Under the pieces are notes generated by a model. That model made no database searches. It saw nothing but the letters and a program-made list of their open reading frames with translations, and was not told the origin of the DNA. DNA of 64,000 bases from Kineothrix sp. MSJ-39 (GTDB lineage Bacteria > Bacillota > Clostridia > Lachnospirales > Lachnospiraceae): contig NZ_JAHLPN010000001.1 in the NCBI RefSeq assembly GCF_018917935.1, positions 299,231 to 363,230 of the forward strand, in the 5' to 3' direction. A program made the translations under genes and the position numbers. How positions within the stretch are numbered: position 1 is the first letter of the stretch; each line of letters opens with the position of its first letter. Positions 35,788-44,759 of this stretch are shown here, in pieces.

Positions 35788-35815
35788 AGTATAATAGTTT
35801 CCTTGTAGTTGTCAA
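35788..35815 (-). promoter_or_regulatory. Promoter of the marR-SDR unit
   Basis: On the minus strand TTGACA (35810-35815) and TATACT (35788-35793) are 16 bp apart. Downstream TAGTCC and GGACTA elements about 21 bp apart make a plausible MarR operator. Confidence 0.7.
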
Positions 35816-35888
35816 GTGCAAAATACACTGGAGAAATATCATCCATTTGAATTGAAATTTGAAAAATTACTTCCCAATAAAAACGGGC

Positions 35889-35926
35889 AGAAGAAAACCT
35901 CCAAATCTGTTGTGGACTTGGAGGCT
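35889..35926 (-). terminator. Terminator after the RelE/ParE-type toxin gene
   Basis: On the minus strand CCTCCAA pairs with TTGGAGG around a 13-nt loop, followed by TTTTCTTCT. It lies about 30 nt beyond the toxin stop. Confidence 0.7.
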
Positions 35927-35935
35927 TGATTCTGA

Positions 35936-35960
35936 CCATTTACTTCTACTCTACTATCTA
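35936..35960. repeat. 25-bp direct repeat, right copy
   Basis: Matches 34277-34301 at 24 of 25 bases. It overlaps the last two codons and stop of the toxin gene, so the boundary of the SDR-MarR segment falls exactly at a gene end. Confidence 0.75.
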
Positions 35961-36298
35961 TAATTTGAAAGATGATAGATATTTGTTTTTTGCATTATAT
36001 TACGCCAGTTCATAATATCCTTCAAAATACGGAGAACATACACTGTCTGGTTTTTGTTATTTATAATATAAAACAATAAATATGACTGGTATGTCTTTTT
36101 ATGTATGATATATCCCCTGTACTTTATCCCTGAATCAGCAAATTTTAATGGGAAGTCACCCATATTATTGACTTCACTATTCAAATTTTTATATAACTCA
36201 TTTGCAGCTCCCGGATTACATAAATCAACATAAATATACTTAACTAAATCAAATACATCATCCATTGCTTCATCTGTGATCAGTACTCTATAACTCAC
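35954..36298 (-). CDS. RelE/ParE-type toxin
   Basis: This 114-residue protein has the RelE/ParE layout: an N-terminal VLITDEAMDDVFDLVKYIYVD helix hairpin (residues 5-25), a central YRGYIIHKKTYQSYLLFYII beta region and VYVLRILKDIMNW at the C-terminus. The family includes ribosome-dependent mRNA interferases and gyrase poisons; which applies is not clear. It overlaps the antitoxin gene by 11 nt. The last 15 residues extend past the usual domain end and run into a repeated sequence, so the C-terminus may have been altered by recombination. Confidence 0.88.
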   Translation of the reverse strand: MSYRVLITDEAMDDVFDLVKYIYVDLCNPGAANELYKNLNSEVNNMGDFPLKFADSGIKYRGYIIHKKTYQSYLLFYIINNKNQTVYVLRILKDIMNWRNIMQKTNIYHLSNYR

Positions 36299-36452
36299 TT
36301 TTCATCCTATCTCTGATAATCTGAAATGCGTCATCAATGGTATGAAGCCTCCCTGCTTCCATATCATCAATTCCTTTATCGAGATAAGAAAATAATGTTT
36401 CCCTTGCTGTTCTATCTTCTACTGTATTCATGTCTTTTACCACAGCTTTCAT
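36288..36452 (-). CDS. Antitoxin partner of the RelE/ParE-type toxin
   Basis: The ATG at 36452 lies 9 nt after AAAGGAG and gives 54 residues (MKAVVKDMNTVEDRTARET onward); starts further upstream ignore this ribosome site. The acidic helical sequence and tight overlap with the toxin gene identify it as the antitoxin. No clear ribbon-helix-helix or Phd fold can be named from the sequence. It would neutralise the toxin and probably repress the operon. Confidence 0.8.
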   Translation of the reverse strand: MKAVVKDMNTVEDRTARETLFSYLDKGIDDMEAGRLHTIDDAFQIIRDRMKSEL

Positions 36453-36554
36453 GTAAAACATCTCCTTTCCTTTAATCTCAATCCTATTATAACCGTCTTT
36501 CATATAAAAGTATAGGTCATTCGTAAATACATTTCTCTATTTTATGTCAACCAT

Positions 36555-37766
36555 TTACTTAGAAAGTAACACAATTACTTCACAATGCACCGTCATCGGG
36601 AACAGATCGACCGGCTGGATCCGCTCCGTGCGATAACCGTTTGCGGTCAGATAGTCCAAATCTCTGGCAAGCGACTGTGGACCGCAGGAAATGTACACGA
36701 TGCGGTTTGGTGCCAGCCTGCAGACAGAAGATAAGAATGCCTCATTACTGCCACTGCGTGGCGGATCCATGATGACAACATCTGCCTTTTCTCCCTCCTG
36801 CGCCATTTCTACCATGTATTCGCCTGCATCGGCGCAGGCAAATTCGATATTTTTGCATTGGTTGTGCTTTGCATTTTCTCTGGCATCCTTGACAGCTTCT
36901 CTGTTCAGCTCGATTCCCAGCACAGAGCCAGCCTGTCTGGAGGCGATCAGACCGATCGTTCCGATCCCGCAATATGCGTCGATCACTTTATCTTTTTTCG
37001 TCAGCTTTGCCAGCTTCAGCGCTTCCCTGTACAAAATTTCCGTCTGCACCGGATTGACCTGATAGAATGACTGTGGTGACAGGTGGAATCTGACACCGCA
37101 CAAACTGTCATAGATAAAGCCCGGTCCATACAGCACAATATCCCGCTGTCCCAGCACCATGGTCGTTTTCTTGTCGTTGACATTCAGTACAATCGTTGTG
37201 ATCTCCGGATGCAGCTTTAAGAGTGCCTTTGCAAAATTGTTTTTGGATGGCAGGATTGGAGAACGCAGCACGAGGATCACCATGATCTCTCCTGTTGTAT
37301 GCGAAACACGCACCATAATATGACGGAGCAGTCCTCTGTCCGAATCTTCATCATACGTTTTGATCTTAAAGGATTTTAAAAGTCCGCGGATCGACTGGAT
37401 GATCGCATCTGCTTTTTCGTTTTCGATCAGGCACTGATCGACACGTACCAGTCTGTGTGATTTTTCCTGATAGACTCCCGCAATCGGCTCTCCCTTTTCA
37501 TACCCCATAACCGCATGTACCTTATGGCGATAATGCAGCGGATCTTCCATACCGATGATCGGACTGACTCTCGCAAATTTGCCAAGTAGTGCCTTCAGCT
37601 CTTTCTGCTTCTTTTCCAGCTGCTTTTCATAAGGCATATCAATAAACTGGCAGCCACCGCATTTTTTTGCATAAGGGCACCGGCTCTTCTGCACTGCCTT
37701 TTTATTTTCATCCTGTTTATATTTTGTACGATATTCTTTCTTGTATCTCTCGTTCTTTTCCTGCAT
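36555..37766 (-). CDS. 23S rRNA (uracil-5-)-methyltransferase, RlmCD/RumA type
   Basis: This 403-residue enzyme has an N-terminal Cys cluster for a [4Fe-4S] centre (CPYAKKCGGCQ near residue 30), SAM motifs DAYCGIGTIGL near 262 and MDPPRSG near 330, and the catalytic-Cys motif YISCGPQSLARD near 355. It methylates uracil C5 in 23S rRNA (U747 and/or U1939). It lacks the N-terminal TRAM domain often found in the family; the protein begins with a Lys/Arg-rich tail. It lies 18 nt downstream of the radical SAM gene. Confidence 0.9.
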   Translation of the reverse strand: MQEKNERYKKEYRTKYKQDENKKAVQKSRCPYAKKCGGCQFIDMPYEKQLEKKQKELKALLGKFARVSPIIGMEDPLHYRHKVHAVMGYEKGEPIAGVYQEKSHRLVRVDQCLIENEKADAIIQSIRGLLKSFKIKTYDEDSDRGLLRHIMVRVSHTTGEIMVILVLRSPILPSKNNFAKALLKLHPEITTIVLNVNDKKTTMVLGQRDIVLYGPGFIYDSLCGVRFHLSPQSFYQVNPVQTEILYREALKLAKLTKKDKVIDAYCGIGTIGLIASRQAGSVLGIELNREAVKDARENAKHNQCKNIEFACADAGEYMVEMAQEGEKADVVIMDPPRSGSNEAFLSSVCRLAPNRIVYISCGPQSLARDLDYLTANGYRTERIQPVDLFPMTVHCEVIVLLSK

Positions 37767-37784
37767 AACTTTCCTTTCCGTTTC

Positions 37785-38675
37785 TCACAGTTCATCCCCA
37801 AACATTGGGATAAAGCTTTCCTTCGCCGTATCTCCCTCTTGTATAAATGCATTTTCCACACCCAGGGAAATGGCGTAATCCACAAGCCTGTCATACTCTC
37901 TTTTTGTGACCTTACGAATTAGCTCTGGGTAATTTTCTAATGCAGTTACCGGTGTATACTGATTCATCAGACTGATATAAATCTTATCTCCATATGTTTC
38001 ATATAAATACTGGACGATCTGCTTTGCTTCTCTGACCTTTCCGGGCAAAAGCAGATGTCTGACGATCACGCCCTTCTGTATCTTACCATATGCATCAAAT
38101 ACACATGCGCCGGTCTGCTGCACCATTTCCGCTACCGCAGCCTTTACCACATTGGGATAATCCGCCGCATGGGAATAACGCTGTGCTGTTTCCGGCTGTA
38201 TGTATTTAAAATCCGGCAGATACACATCGATCAATCCTTCCAGCTCCCGCAGCGATTCCACTGTTTCATAACCGCTGCAGTTATAGATAAAAGGAAGAGA
38301 AAAACCTTCCTTTTTTACTTTTTGGATTGCCCAAACGATCTGCGGCAGATAATGATCCGGTGTGACCAGATTGATATTGTTTGCGCCCTGCTCCTGTAAC
38401 CGGTAAAAAAGCTCTGTCAGATGTTCTTTTGTGATCTCCTGCCCCATCTGCCCATTCGAGATCTGAAAATTCTGACAGTACACACAATGAAGGGAGCAGC
38501 CTGCAAAAAAGACTGCCCCCGATCCTTCTTTTGCTGAAATACAGGGTTCCTCCCACATATGCAAAGCTGCGCGGCTGACCATTAACCGGTCACTGCTCTG
38601 GCATACGCCCTTCTGCCTGCTCCGGTCAACACGGCAGTTCCGTGGGCAAAGCGTGCACGACTGATATTGTTTCAT
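37785..38675 (-). CDS. PflX-like radical SAM protein
   Basis: The frame extends upstream through the tandem repeats, but conserved sequence begins at the ATG at 38675, giving 296 residues. An N-terminal CTLCPRNC motif is followed by the radical SAM cluster motif FFAGCSLHCVYCQN near residue 62, with SAM/AdoMet-fold features beyond. The family is the uncharacterised pyruvate formate-lyase-activase homologue PflX (COG1313), probably a glycyl-radical activase or a related enzyme. The true target is unknown. The ribosome site is weak (GAAAG), and the unusual 88-bp repeats sit just upstream of the start. Confidence 0.85.
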   Translation of the reverse strand: MKQYQSCTLCPRNCRVDRSRQKGVCQSSDRLMVSRAALHMWEEPCISAKEGSGAVFFAGCSLHCVYCQNFQISNGQMGQEITKEHLTELFYRLQEQGANNINLVTPDHYLPQIVWAIQKVKKEGFSLPFIYNCSGYETVESLRELEGLIDVYLPDFKYIQPETAQRYSHAADYPNVVKAAVAEMVQQTGACVFDAYGKIQKGVIVRHLLLPGKVREAKQIVQYLYETYGDKIYISLMNQYTPVTALENYPELIRKVTKREYDRLVDYAISLGVENAFIQEGDTAKESFIPMFGDEL

Positions 38676-38691
38676 ATGATCTTTCAACTGT

Positions 38692-38978
38692 CCCCACTTC
38701 GTGGAGCCCTCCTTTTTCGGTGCAGACGCATTTTTATGCGAACTTCGTTCGCGGCGTCTGCGTAGGTGGTAAGGGATCCTCCCACTTCGTGGGCCCTCCT
38801 TCTTCGGTGCAGACGCATTTTTATGCAAACTTCGTTCGCGGCGTCTGCGTAGGTGGTAAGGGATCCTCCCACTTCGTGGAGCCCTCCTTTTTCGGTGCAG
38901 ACGCATTTTTATGCGAACTTCGTTCGCGGCGTCTGCGTAGGTGGTAAGGGATCCTCCCACTTCGTGGGGCCCTCCTTA
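38692..38978. repeat. Three 87-88 bp tandem repeats plus a partial copy
   Basis: Copies at 38692-38779, 38780-38866 and 38867-38954, and a 24-bp start of a fourth, differ by only a few bases. Each contains a CCCACTTCGTGG hairpin, a longer GCAGACGC...GCGTCTGC stem enclosing GCGAACTTCGTTCGC, and ends in GGATCC. The period is not a multiple of three throughout, so the reading frame through them is accidental. They occupy the whole 5' region of the radical SAM gene. Confidence 0.92.
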
Positions 38979-39007
38979 CCACGTATTATACAACATTAGT
39001 TTCTATT

Positions 39008-39925
39008 TTAACAGTAGCATATGTTTTCATGCACACAGGAGATCATCTGATCTTCTTTTCGGTCATAATAATAAACATGATCTGCCAGGACTTCTTTCGG
39101 ATCCACCTGTGTATGGTTGACTTCTGCGACCATATCGTTTAAATTGCTGCCTTCTGTTCCGCTTTCCGGAACAAGGATCACCTCATGGATGCTGCTTGGG
39201 ATCACATACAGATTTTTCCGGATCGTTTCGGCAAAATTCCGGATCACGCCAGGATATGCCATTGTTGCTGCTCCGTTCATTTTGATCGGATTGGACATGA
39301 TATACATTGGGATCTCATTCTCAAACAGCGGCTCCTCCAGTTGTCTGCCCTTCATCATTTCCCTCACAACATCCTGCATTCTGCGGATCGTCGCAGGCAG
39401 AAGCCTTGGTGTATTTTCCAGTGCCTGTCTGAACAGCTCTTCTTTCGCGATCTGCCACATCGTCAGATGAGAATTGTGGATCAGTATTGTCGCATGATGA
39501 AACGGCATATCATCCAGCAGATAATAAAATACCATAGAAAGATCCATGTAAGATAAAGAAGGCACTTCCTTTAATAACTCTTCGTTTTTCTCACGGTTGA
39601 TGAGCTTATATACAATATGTCTCTTGGCATTGTCAAAAGACAGGAAAAAGGAAATATCCATACTTTTGTATGTCTTGCATCGTTCCAGTTCTTCCATTAC
39701 CTCATTTGCCAGAGCAGGCAGCGGTTCACCCTGCAGGAACCTGTCATAATATTCCCGCATATAAACAGTCGGGGAAATATTCACACCCTTTTCGATCAGT
39801 GTGATCCCTTCTTCCTGTATCCCATTATTTTTCCATATGGAATGCGACTGTACCTTTTTTGTCTCTGTATTCACTTTGCTTTTGATAAGGGTAACCATTT
39901 GATTTGTAAATTCTGTGATTTGCAT
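39008..39925 (-). CDS. DUF5688 family protein
   Basis: This 305-residue soluble protein matches DUF5688, a family abundant in Lachnospiraceae: an N-terminal helical region (IEKGVNISPTVYMREYYDRF near residue 45), NREKNEELLKEVPSLSYMDLS near 113, and a C-terminal half with YIMSNPIKMNGAATMAYPGV and ESGTEGSNLNDMV. The function is unknown. The start has AGGAGGAAAAT. It is followed by the repeat region and preceded by a 229-bp gap rich in hairpins (39926-40154), so it is likely monocistronic. Confidence 0.85.
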   Translation of the reverse strand: MQITEFTNQMVTLIKSKVNTETKKVQSHSIWKNNGIQEEGITLIEKGVNISPTVYMREYYDRFLQGEPLPALANEVMEELERCKTYKSMDISFFLSFDNAKRHIVYKLINREKNEELLKEVPSLSYMDLSMVFYYLLDDMPFHHATILIHNSHLTMWQIAKEELFRQALENTPRLLPATIRRMQDVVREMMKGRQLEEPLFENEIPMYIMSNPIKMNGAATMAYPGVIRNFAETIRKNLYVIPSSIHEVILVPESGTEGSNLNDMVAEVNHTQVDPKEVLADHVYYYDRKEDQMISCVHENICYC

Positions 39926-40084
39926 ATTTTCCTCCTGAGATTTGAATAGTAGATGCCCTGAATGGCATCTGATGATTAGTTTTTTAGTTTTGTGGTACAG
40001 AGACGAGATACGCTCTGCGAATCTCGCTCTGATTAGCGGTCGTCAAATGCACCGCATAAATGCGTGCATTTTCCTCGTCGCCAT

Positions 40085-40123
40085 AACAAAAAAGGCAATG
40101 GATCGATCAAATCCATTGCCTTT
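40085..40123 (-). terminator. Terminator after efp
   Basis: On the minus strand AAAGGCAATGGAT pairs with ATCCATTGCCTTT, followed by TTTGTT. It lies about 30 nt past the efp stop. The rest of the 229-bp gap holds further hairpins (for example AATGCACC/GGTGCATT-like near 40047-40072 and TAGATGCC/GGCATCT at 39949-39970) and no gene. Confidence 0.88.
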
Positions 40124-40154
40124 AAAGCTTGTCTAGTCTTTATAAACAGAATGA

Positions 40155-40712
40155 TTATACACGGGAGAGATATTCCCCTGTACGTGTATCAATCTTGATA
40201 ATATCATGCTGATTTACGAATAACGGTACAGATACAGTAGCACCTGTCTCAACTGTTGCAGGCTTTGTAGCACCTGTAGCAGTATCACCCTTAAAGCCCG
40301 GCTCTGTCTCAGTGATCTCAAGCTCAACAAATAAAGGTGGCTCTACTGCAAAGATATTACCGTTGTGAGATAACATCTTAACCATTTCATTTTCTTTTAC
40401 AAACTTCATTGCATCGCCGACTGCATCTTTGTTTAATGCGATCTGCTCATAGTTTTCTGTATCCATGAAGTTGTATAAATCACCATCTGCGTATAAATAC
40501 TGCATTTCTTTTCTGTCAATACGTGCCTGAGGGCATTTTTCAGTAGGTCTGAATGTCTTTTCTACGACGCCACCACTCTTGATGTTTTTCAGCTTTGTAC
40601 GTACGAAAGCAGCTCCTTTACCTGGTTTAACATGCTGGAATTCAATAATCTGATAAATATTGCCTTCCAGTTCAATGGTAACACCATTTCTGAAATCACC
40701 TGCAGAAATCAT
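40155..40712 (-). CDS. efp: Elongation factor P
   Basis: This 185-residue protein is full length and has three beta-barrel domains: EF-P N (residues 1-65), OB-like (66-128) and the C-terminal [17 protein letters not shown]. The tip residue of domain I lies in [12 protein letters not shown], so a Lys near residue 32 is available for modification. EF-P relieves ribosomes stalled on consecutive prolines. AGGAGG precedes the start. Confidence 0.97.
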   Translation of the reverse strand: MISAGDFRNGVTIELEGNIYQIIEFQHVKPGKGAAFVRTKLKNIKSGGVVEKTFRPTEKCPQARIDRKEMQYLYADGDLYNFMDTENYEQIALNKDAVGDAMKFVKENEMVKMLSHNGNIFAVEPPLFVELEITETEPGFKGDTATGATKPATVETGATVSVPLFVNQHDIIKIDTRTGEYLSRV

Positions 40713-40896
40713 AATCTATTCCTCCTAAAATTTTCACGTCATAATTCTATACTAGTTTATACTAAATTTTCACATTTTTCAACTACTTTTTTTCAATAAG
40801 CCAAAGTATTTTGTTTTCTGTTTGTTTCTGTCCGGATCTGTGCTAAAATAGGTTTGCTTTCAAAAACGGCTATTTTATTGTACAGAGGTAGCACAT

Positions 40897-41526
40897 ATGT
40901 CTCTTATTCATAAACCGGAACATATAGAGCCCGCATCTTCCGCGGCTCTTTCCGCCATCAAAACAGAAATGCTTACACTGATCTGCCATATCAGTCACAC
41001 AGAGCTTTTGCAGCTTTGCCGGACAAATAAACTGGATGCAAAGCAATTACAGCTTTGCCAGCAGCTTGCCAGACATCTGTCTTCCTGCCCGGTCCATGTC
41101 TATTACAAACCGCTTTGCAGCACACAGATTCTGACTGCCATGACACTTGGCACGCAGACCGATACCTGGCTTAGCGAAACAGGAAAAAAGGATCTGCTGA
41201 ATGCCTATCTTGCCGACCAGCTCTGCTGGCAGCTTCTGGAAAACGGTTATCAGCGATGGGGCGAAGCTCTTAAACAGCTGACCGGCCAGGTCATGACCGG
41301 TATGCAGTTTATCGGAAACGATGATCCTGCTGAGCTTGCCTCTTATCTGAAGCTGCTCTCTCAGCCTGAAATCCGGATATTGCCCGGTGGCTGTATGCAG
41401 CCCCTGAAAACTGTTTTGTTCCTCGCCGACCTGGCACCGGACAACGCAGACAATAAAGAGCCTGCAACAGTGAGAACATGTGCAAACTGCCCGCATCCAT
41501 GCGCTTACCGAAAAAGCAGCTTATAA
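40897..41526 (+). CDS. Divergent MetH-activation-domain-like protein
   Basis: This 209-residue soluble protein resembles stand-alone B12-dependent methionine synthase activation proteins of Clostridia: a TLGTQTDTWLSETGKKDLLNAYLADQL-like middle segment (residues 85-111), a later glycine-poor region, and a C-terminal CANCPHPCAYRK Cys motif. Such proteins restore the cobalamin of MetH using SAM. The resemblance is partial and key binding motifs are weak, so it could be a repurposed relative. It is transcribed alone on the plus strand, diverging from efp, and its TAA overlaps the stop of the phospholipase-D-like gene tail to tail. Confidence 0.5.
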   Translation: MSLIHKPEHIEPASSAALSAIKTEMLTLICHISHTELLQLCRTNKLDAKQLQLCQQLARHLSSCPVHVYYKPLCSTQILTAMTLGTQTDTWLSETGKKDLLNAYLADQLCWQLLENGYQRWGEALKQLTGQVMTGMQFIGNDDPAELASYLKLLSQPEIRILPGGCMQPLKTVLFLADLAPDNADNKEPATVRTCANCPHPCAYRKSSL

Positions 41527-42990
41527 TACCTCCCGGATTGGCCGGATCAGGATACGCAGGATACTGTAAATGATCTTTTGCGTGCCTGACATTTCTTTTT
41601 TTTCATAAAGACTTCCTGTCTGTGCTGCCTTACCGGCTTTTTCATAGACACTCTTCTCCTGATAGATGGCTGCCTGTTCCCTGAGTTGTCTGTTCAGTTC
41701 TTTACTTTTCACAAGCAGCATCAGTTCTGTATCCAGATACGTACTGCGCAGATCCAGGTTATAAGAGCCGACAATACTTGTCTCATCATCGATCAGCACG
41801 GTTTTCGTATGCAGGGACTGGCCCGCCATACAGGCATATACGCCCGCTCCCGTCTTCAGAATATGCCCTCTCTCATTCAGATAATCCGTACAGCCCCATG
41901 GATTGGCTCCGCTTTCCACTGCATTCGTTATAATATTGATCTGTTTCCCGGCATTACAAAGTGCTGTCAGATCTTCATACATCCCTTTATCACAGATGAT
42001 ATAAGGCGTCTGGATCAGAATATCTTCTCCCTTTTCCATTTCCTGACAGATCCGCTGATAGACTACCGGTACTTTCTCATCCGCATATAACGGATTATGC
42101 AGGAACTGAATGGATTCTACCCGGATCAGATCCTGTGTCAAAAGCGTTTCGGTATCTGAAAAGGCTTCCGGATATGTCGTCTGCAGTTCCTTATAATGCT
42201 CCCGCAGCAGTGCAAGTCCTTCTTTTGTCTTTTGCGTTTCCTTTTTGCGGAATATTTTCTGGTCTGGCTGTGCCCAGATTTTCTCAAAATATGCCTTGAT
42301 ATCCTGCAGGGAATTCTGTTCTTTTTCCTGCATAGCGTCCGATGCAGTTGTTATTGCCTCTTCCAGCACATACAGATCCCTGTCTATATTATACGTATCT
42401 CTGTAAGCTCCCAGAAACAGGTTATTGCTGTTTCTGCCGCCTAAAATATAAGCCGTATCGTCCGCGATCAGATACTTGTCATGCATTCTGTAATTAAGCT
42501 TCCACAGCTTTGTCAGCCGGATCGGATTATAAAATCTGATCTCGATATTCTGATGCGTGGAAAACGCACCAAACAGATCACTTCTTTCCAGCTTCAGCCA
42601 TGCATTGATACCATCCACCATCAGCCGGACATGCACACCACGATCCGCTGCCTGCAGCAGGGCAGCCATCAGATCCTGTCCGCTTTCTCCGTCACTCATG
42701 TCAAAAGTTGTCATGATCAGCTCGTGCTGTGCACTTTCAATCAGTGCCAGTCTGTAAACAAGTGCCTGCGTATTATCGTCCAGGCAGTGTATTGCTGCGC
42801 TTTGGTCTATTGTCTCTTTTGCAGTCTGCTCAGTCGTCTTACTTTTCTGTTTTAACACATGTCTTTTAGTTAGCAGTGGGTAACATATCAGGCTGCCGAT
42901 CATATATAACAGTATAAAGATAAGCAGAAAGATGGGGAGTCTCTTCCCCATCTTCCTAATGCATTTCTGTCGTTTCTTTTGCTTCATCAT
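41521..42990 (-). CDS. Phospholipase D/cardiolipin synthase-like protein
   Basis: This 489-residue protein has an N-terminal membrane helix (about 15-37) and two HxKx4D-type motifs: MHDKYLIADD near residue 170 and LHTKTVLIDDETSIVGSYN near 395. These define the PLD superfamily, which transfers or hydrolyses phosphodiester head groups. The length fits cardiolipin synthase with one anchor, but the first HKD lacks the usual GG repeats, so substrate is uncertain. It lies 2 nt after argS and is the last gene of the operon EAL protein, queH, argS, PLD-like. Confidence 0.85.
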   Translation of the reverse strand: MMKQKKRQKCIRKMGKRLPIFLLIFILLYMIGSLICYPLLTKRHVLKQKSKTTEQTAKETIDQSAAIHCLDDNTQALVYRLALIESAQHELIMTTFDMSDGESGQDLMAALLQAADRGVHVRLMVDGINAWLKLERSDLFGAFSTHQNIEIRFYNPIRLTKLWKLNYRMHDKYLIADDTAYILGGRNSNNLFLGAYRDTYNIDRDLYVLEEAITTASDAMQEKEQNSLQDIKAYFEKIWAQPDQKIFRKKETQKTKEGLALLREHYKELQTTYPEAFSDTETLLTQDLIRVESIQFLHNPLYADEKVPVVYQRICQEMEKGEDILIQTPYIICDKGMYEDLTALCNAGKQINIITNAVESGANPWGCTDYLNERGHILKTGAGVYACMAGQSLHTKTVLIDDETSIVGSYNLDLRSTYLDTELMLLVKSKELNRQLREQAAIYQEKSVYEKAGKAAQTGSLYEKKEMSGTQKIIYSILRILIRPIREVL

Positions 42991-42992
42991 TT

Positions 42993-44759
42993 TTACATTC
43001 TTTCCGGTGCATCAAAGCCCAAAAGATCAATACAGGTTTCCAGAATTTCCTTCGTCAGCTTCAGAAGTGCAATATAACCTGCCTTCTTATCAGCATCCTC
43101 TTCCGTCAGGATCTTTGTCTCATGATAGAAATGGTTGAACGCATTTGCCATTTCGTAAATGTAGGCACAGATCTTATGCGGTGCCAGTTCTTCATAAGCA
43201 TTTCTGACCATGGCAGGGAATCTGCCGATCACCATCATCAGATCCTTTTCATCCTTATTGACAGGCACTTTGATGTTTGCTTCTTCCAGATTGCCGCCTG
43301 CCTGCACATACTTATTTAAGATAGACTTGATACGCACGATCGTGTACAGGATATATGGGCCTGTGTCTCCTTCAAAAGAAGTAAATCTGTCAATATCAAA
43401 AATATAATCCTTACTTGCCTGGTTGGAAAGATCTCCGTATTTGATCGCTGCAAGTGCTACCGTCTTTGCAGTCTGTCTTGCTTCCTGCTCTTCCACTTCA
43501 TGGTTTTCCGTGATCTTTTCAAACATCTTCTCGTTGATCTGGCTGATCAGATTTTCAAGACGCATCACACCGCCTTCACGTGTTTTGAATGCATGACCGT
43601 CTTTTCCGTTTACGGTACCAAATCCCAGGAATACAAGATCCAGGTCATCACGGACGATCTTTGTCTTTCTCGCGCAGCGGAATACCTGTTCAAAGTAAAG
43701 CGCCTGTCTTTTATCCACGACATAAATCACCTGATCCGGATCGATCTCTTTACGGCGCATCATCAGTGTTGCAAGGTCAGTTGTATTGTACAGGGAAGCG
43801 CCGTCTGATTTTAAGATCATACAAGGCGGGATTTCCTTTGTATCGGTATCTTCTTTGACGTCTACCACAAGTGCGCCGTCCGACTCATGCGCATAGCCTT
43901 CTTTTTTCATATAGTCTACCATGCCCGGAATGATATCATGCACAGTAGATTCCCCATTCCAGAGATCAAAATGGACATTTAAGTTGTTGTAATTCTTTTT
44001 CAGATCGCTGACAGACACTGCAATAATATGGTTCCAGAGAGCTCGATAACCGCGCACACCGTTTTGCAGCTTTTTCGTTGCTTCCATTGCTTTTTCTTTA
44101 TAGGCAGGATCTTCCTTGGATTTGCCGCTGGCTGTCGGATAGATCTCTTCCAGCTCAGAGATCGTAAACGGTGCTTCTTTTGGATATTCTCCTGTATAAG
44201 TATCGTCAAAATAAACCAGTTCCGGCTTTCTTTCCTGCAGTTCTGTGATGATCAGACCCATCTGGAGCCCCCAGTCACCCATATGGATATCACCGGTCAC
44301 GTCATGTCCCATATAACGCGCAATACGCTTTACGCTTTCTCCGATCACGGCTGAACGCAGATGTCCGACATGAAGCGGTTTTGCCACGTTCGGTCCGCCG
44401 TAATCGATCACGATCTTTTTGATCTTTTCCGGCTTTTCCAGACCAAACTTGTCTGCTTCCTCCATCTGCTGCAGATAAGAAGCAAGAAACTCCGGTGCGA
44501 TATCACAGTTCAGAAAGCCGGGCATAACAGCCTCAACCCTGGAAAATACCTTGCTGTCAGCTAAAACTTCCGCCACTGCGTTTGCGATCATGATCGGTGC
44601 TTTCTTAAACTGCTTTGTCAGTGCCATGGCACCGTTACACTGCAGCTCGCACAGATCCGGCCGGTTGGAAACATTCACCTTTCCGTATTCTGCCGGATAA
44701 CCGGCTTTTTCAAATGCCTGTTTCATTTCTTCCGAAACAATCTCTAAAAATTCTTTCAT
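42993..44759 (-). CDS. argS: Arginyl-tRNA synthetase
   Basis: This 588-residue class I synthetase charges tRNA-Arg. The N-terminal additional domain (residues 1-110), the HIGH-like motif HVGHLRSAVIGE near residue 132, FTSFEGDTGPYILYTIVRI near 465 and the C-terminal anticodon-binding all-helical domain are present. It overlaps queH by four bases (ATGA), so translation is coupled. Confidence 0.96.
   Translation of the reverse strand: MKEFLEIVSEEMKQAFEKAGYPAEYGKVNVSNRPDLCELQCNGAMALTKQFKKAPIMIANAVAEVLADSKVFSRVEAVMPGFLNCDIAPEFLASYLQQMEEADKFGLEKPEKIKKIVIDYGGPNVAKPLHVGHLRSAVIGESVKRIARYMGHDVTGDIHMGDWGLQMGLIITELQERKPELVYFDDTYTGEYPKEAPFTISELEEIYPTASGKSKEDPAYKEKAMEATKKLQNGVRGYRALWNHIIAVSVSDLKKNYNNLNVHFDLWNGESTVHDIIPGMVDYMKKEGYAHESDGALVVDVKEDTDTKEIPPCMILKSDGASLYNTTDLATLMMRRKEIDPDQVIYVVDKRQALYFEQVFRCARKTKIVRDDLDLVFLGFGTVNGKDGHAFKTREGGVMRLENLISQINEKMFEKITENHEVEEQEARQTAKTVALAAIKYGDLSNQASKDYIFDIDRFTSFEGDTGPYILYTIVRIKSILNKYVQAGGNLEEANIKVPVNKDEKDLMMVIGRFPAMVRNAYEELAPHKICAYIYEMANAFNHFYHETKILTEEDADKKAGYIALLKLTKEILETCIDLLGFDAPERM

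Noticed and set aside
38675..38960. N-terminal extension of the radical SAM protein through the tandem repeats
   Set aside because: The repeat period is not a constant multiple of three, the translation is Arg/Lys-rich low complexity, and the conserved protein starts at 38675.
38692..38978. CRISPR array
   Set aside because: The three units are tandem 87-88 bp repeats with no unique spacers and no cas genes nearby.
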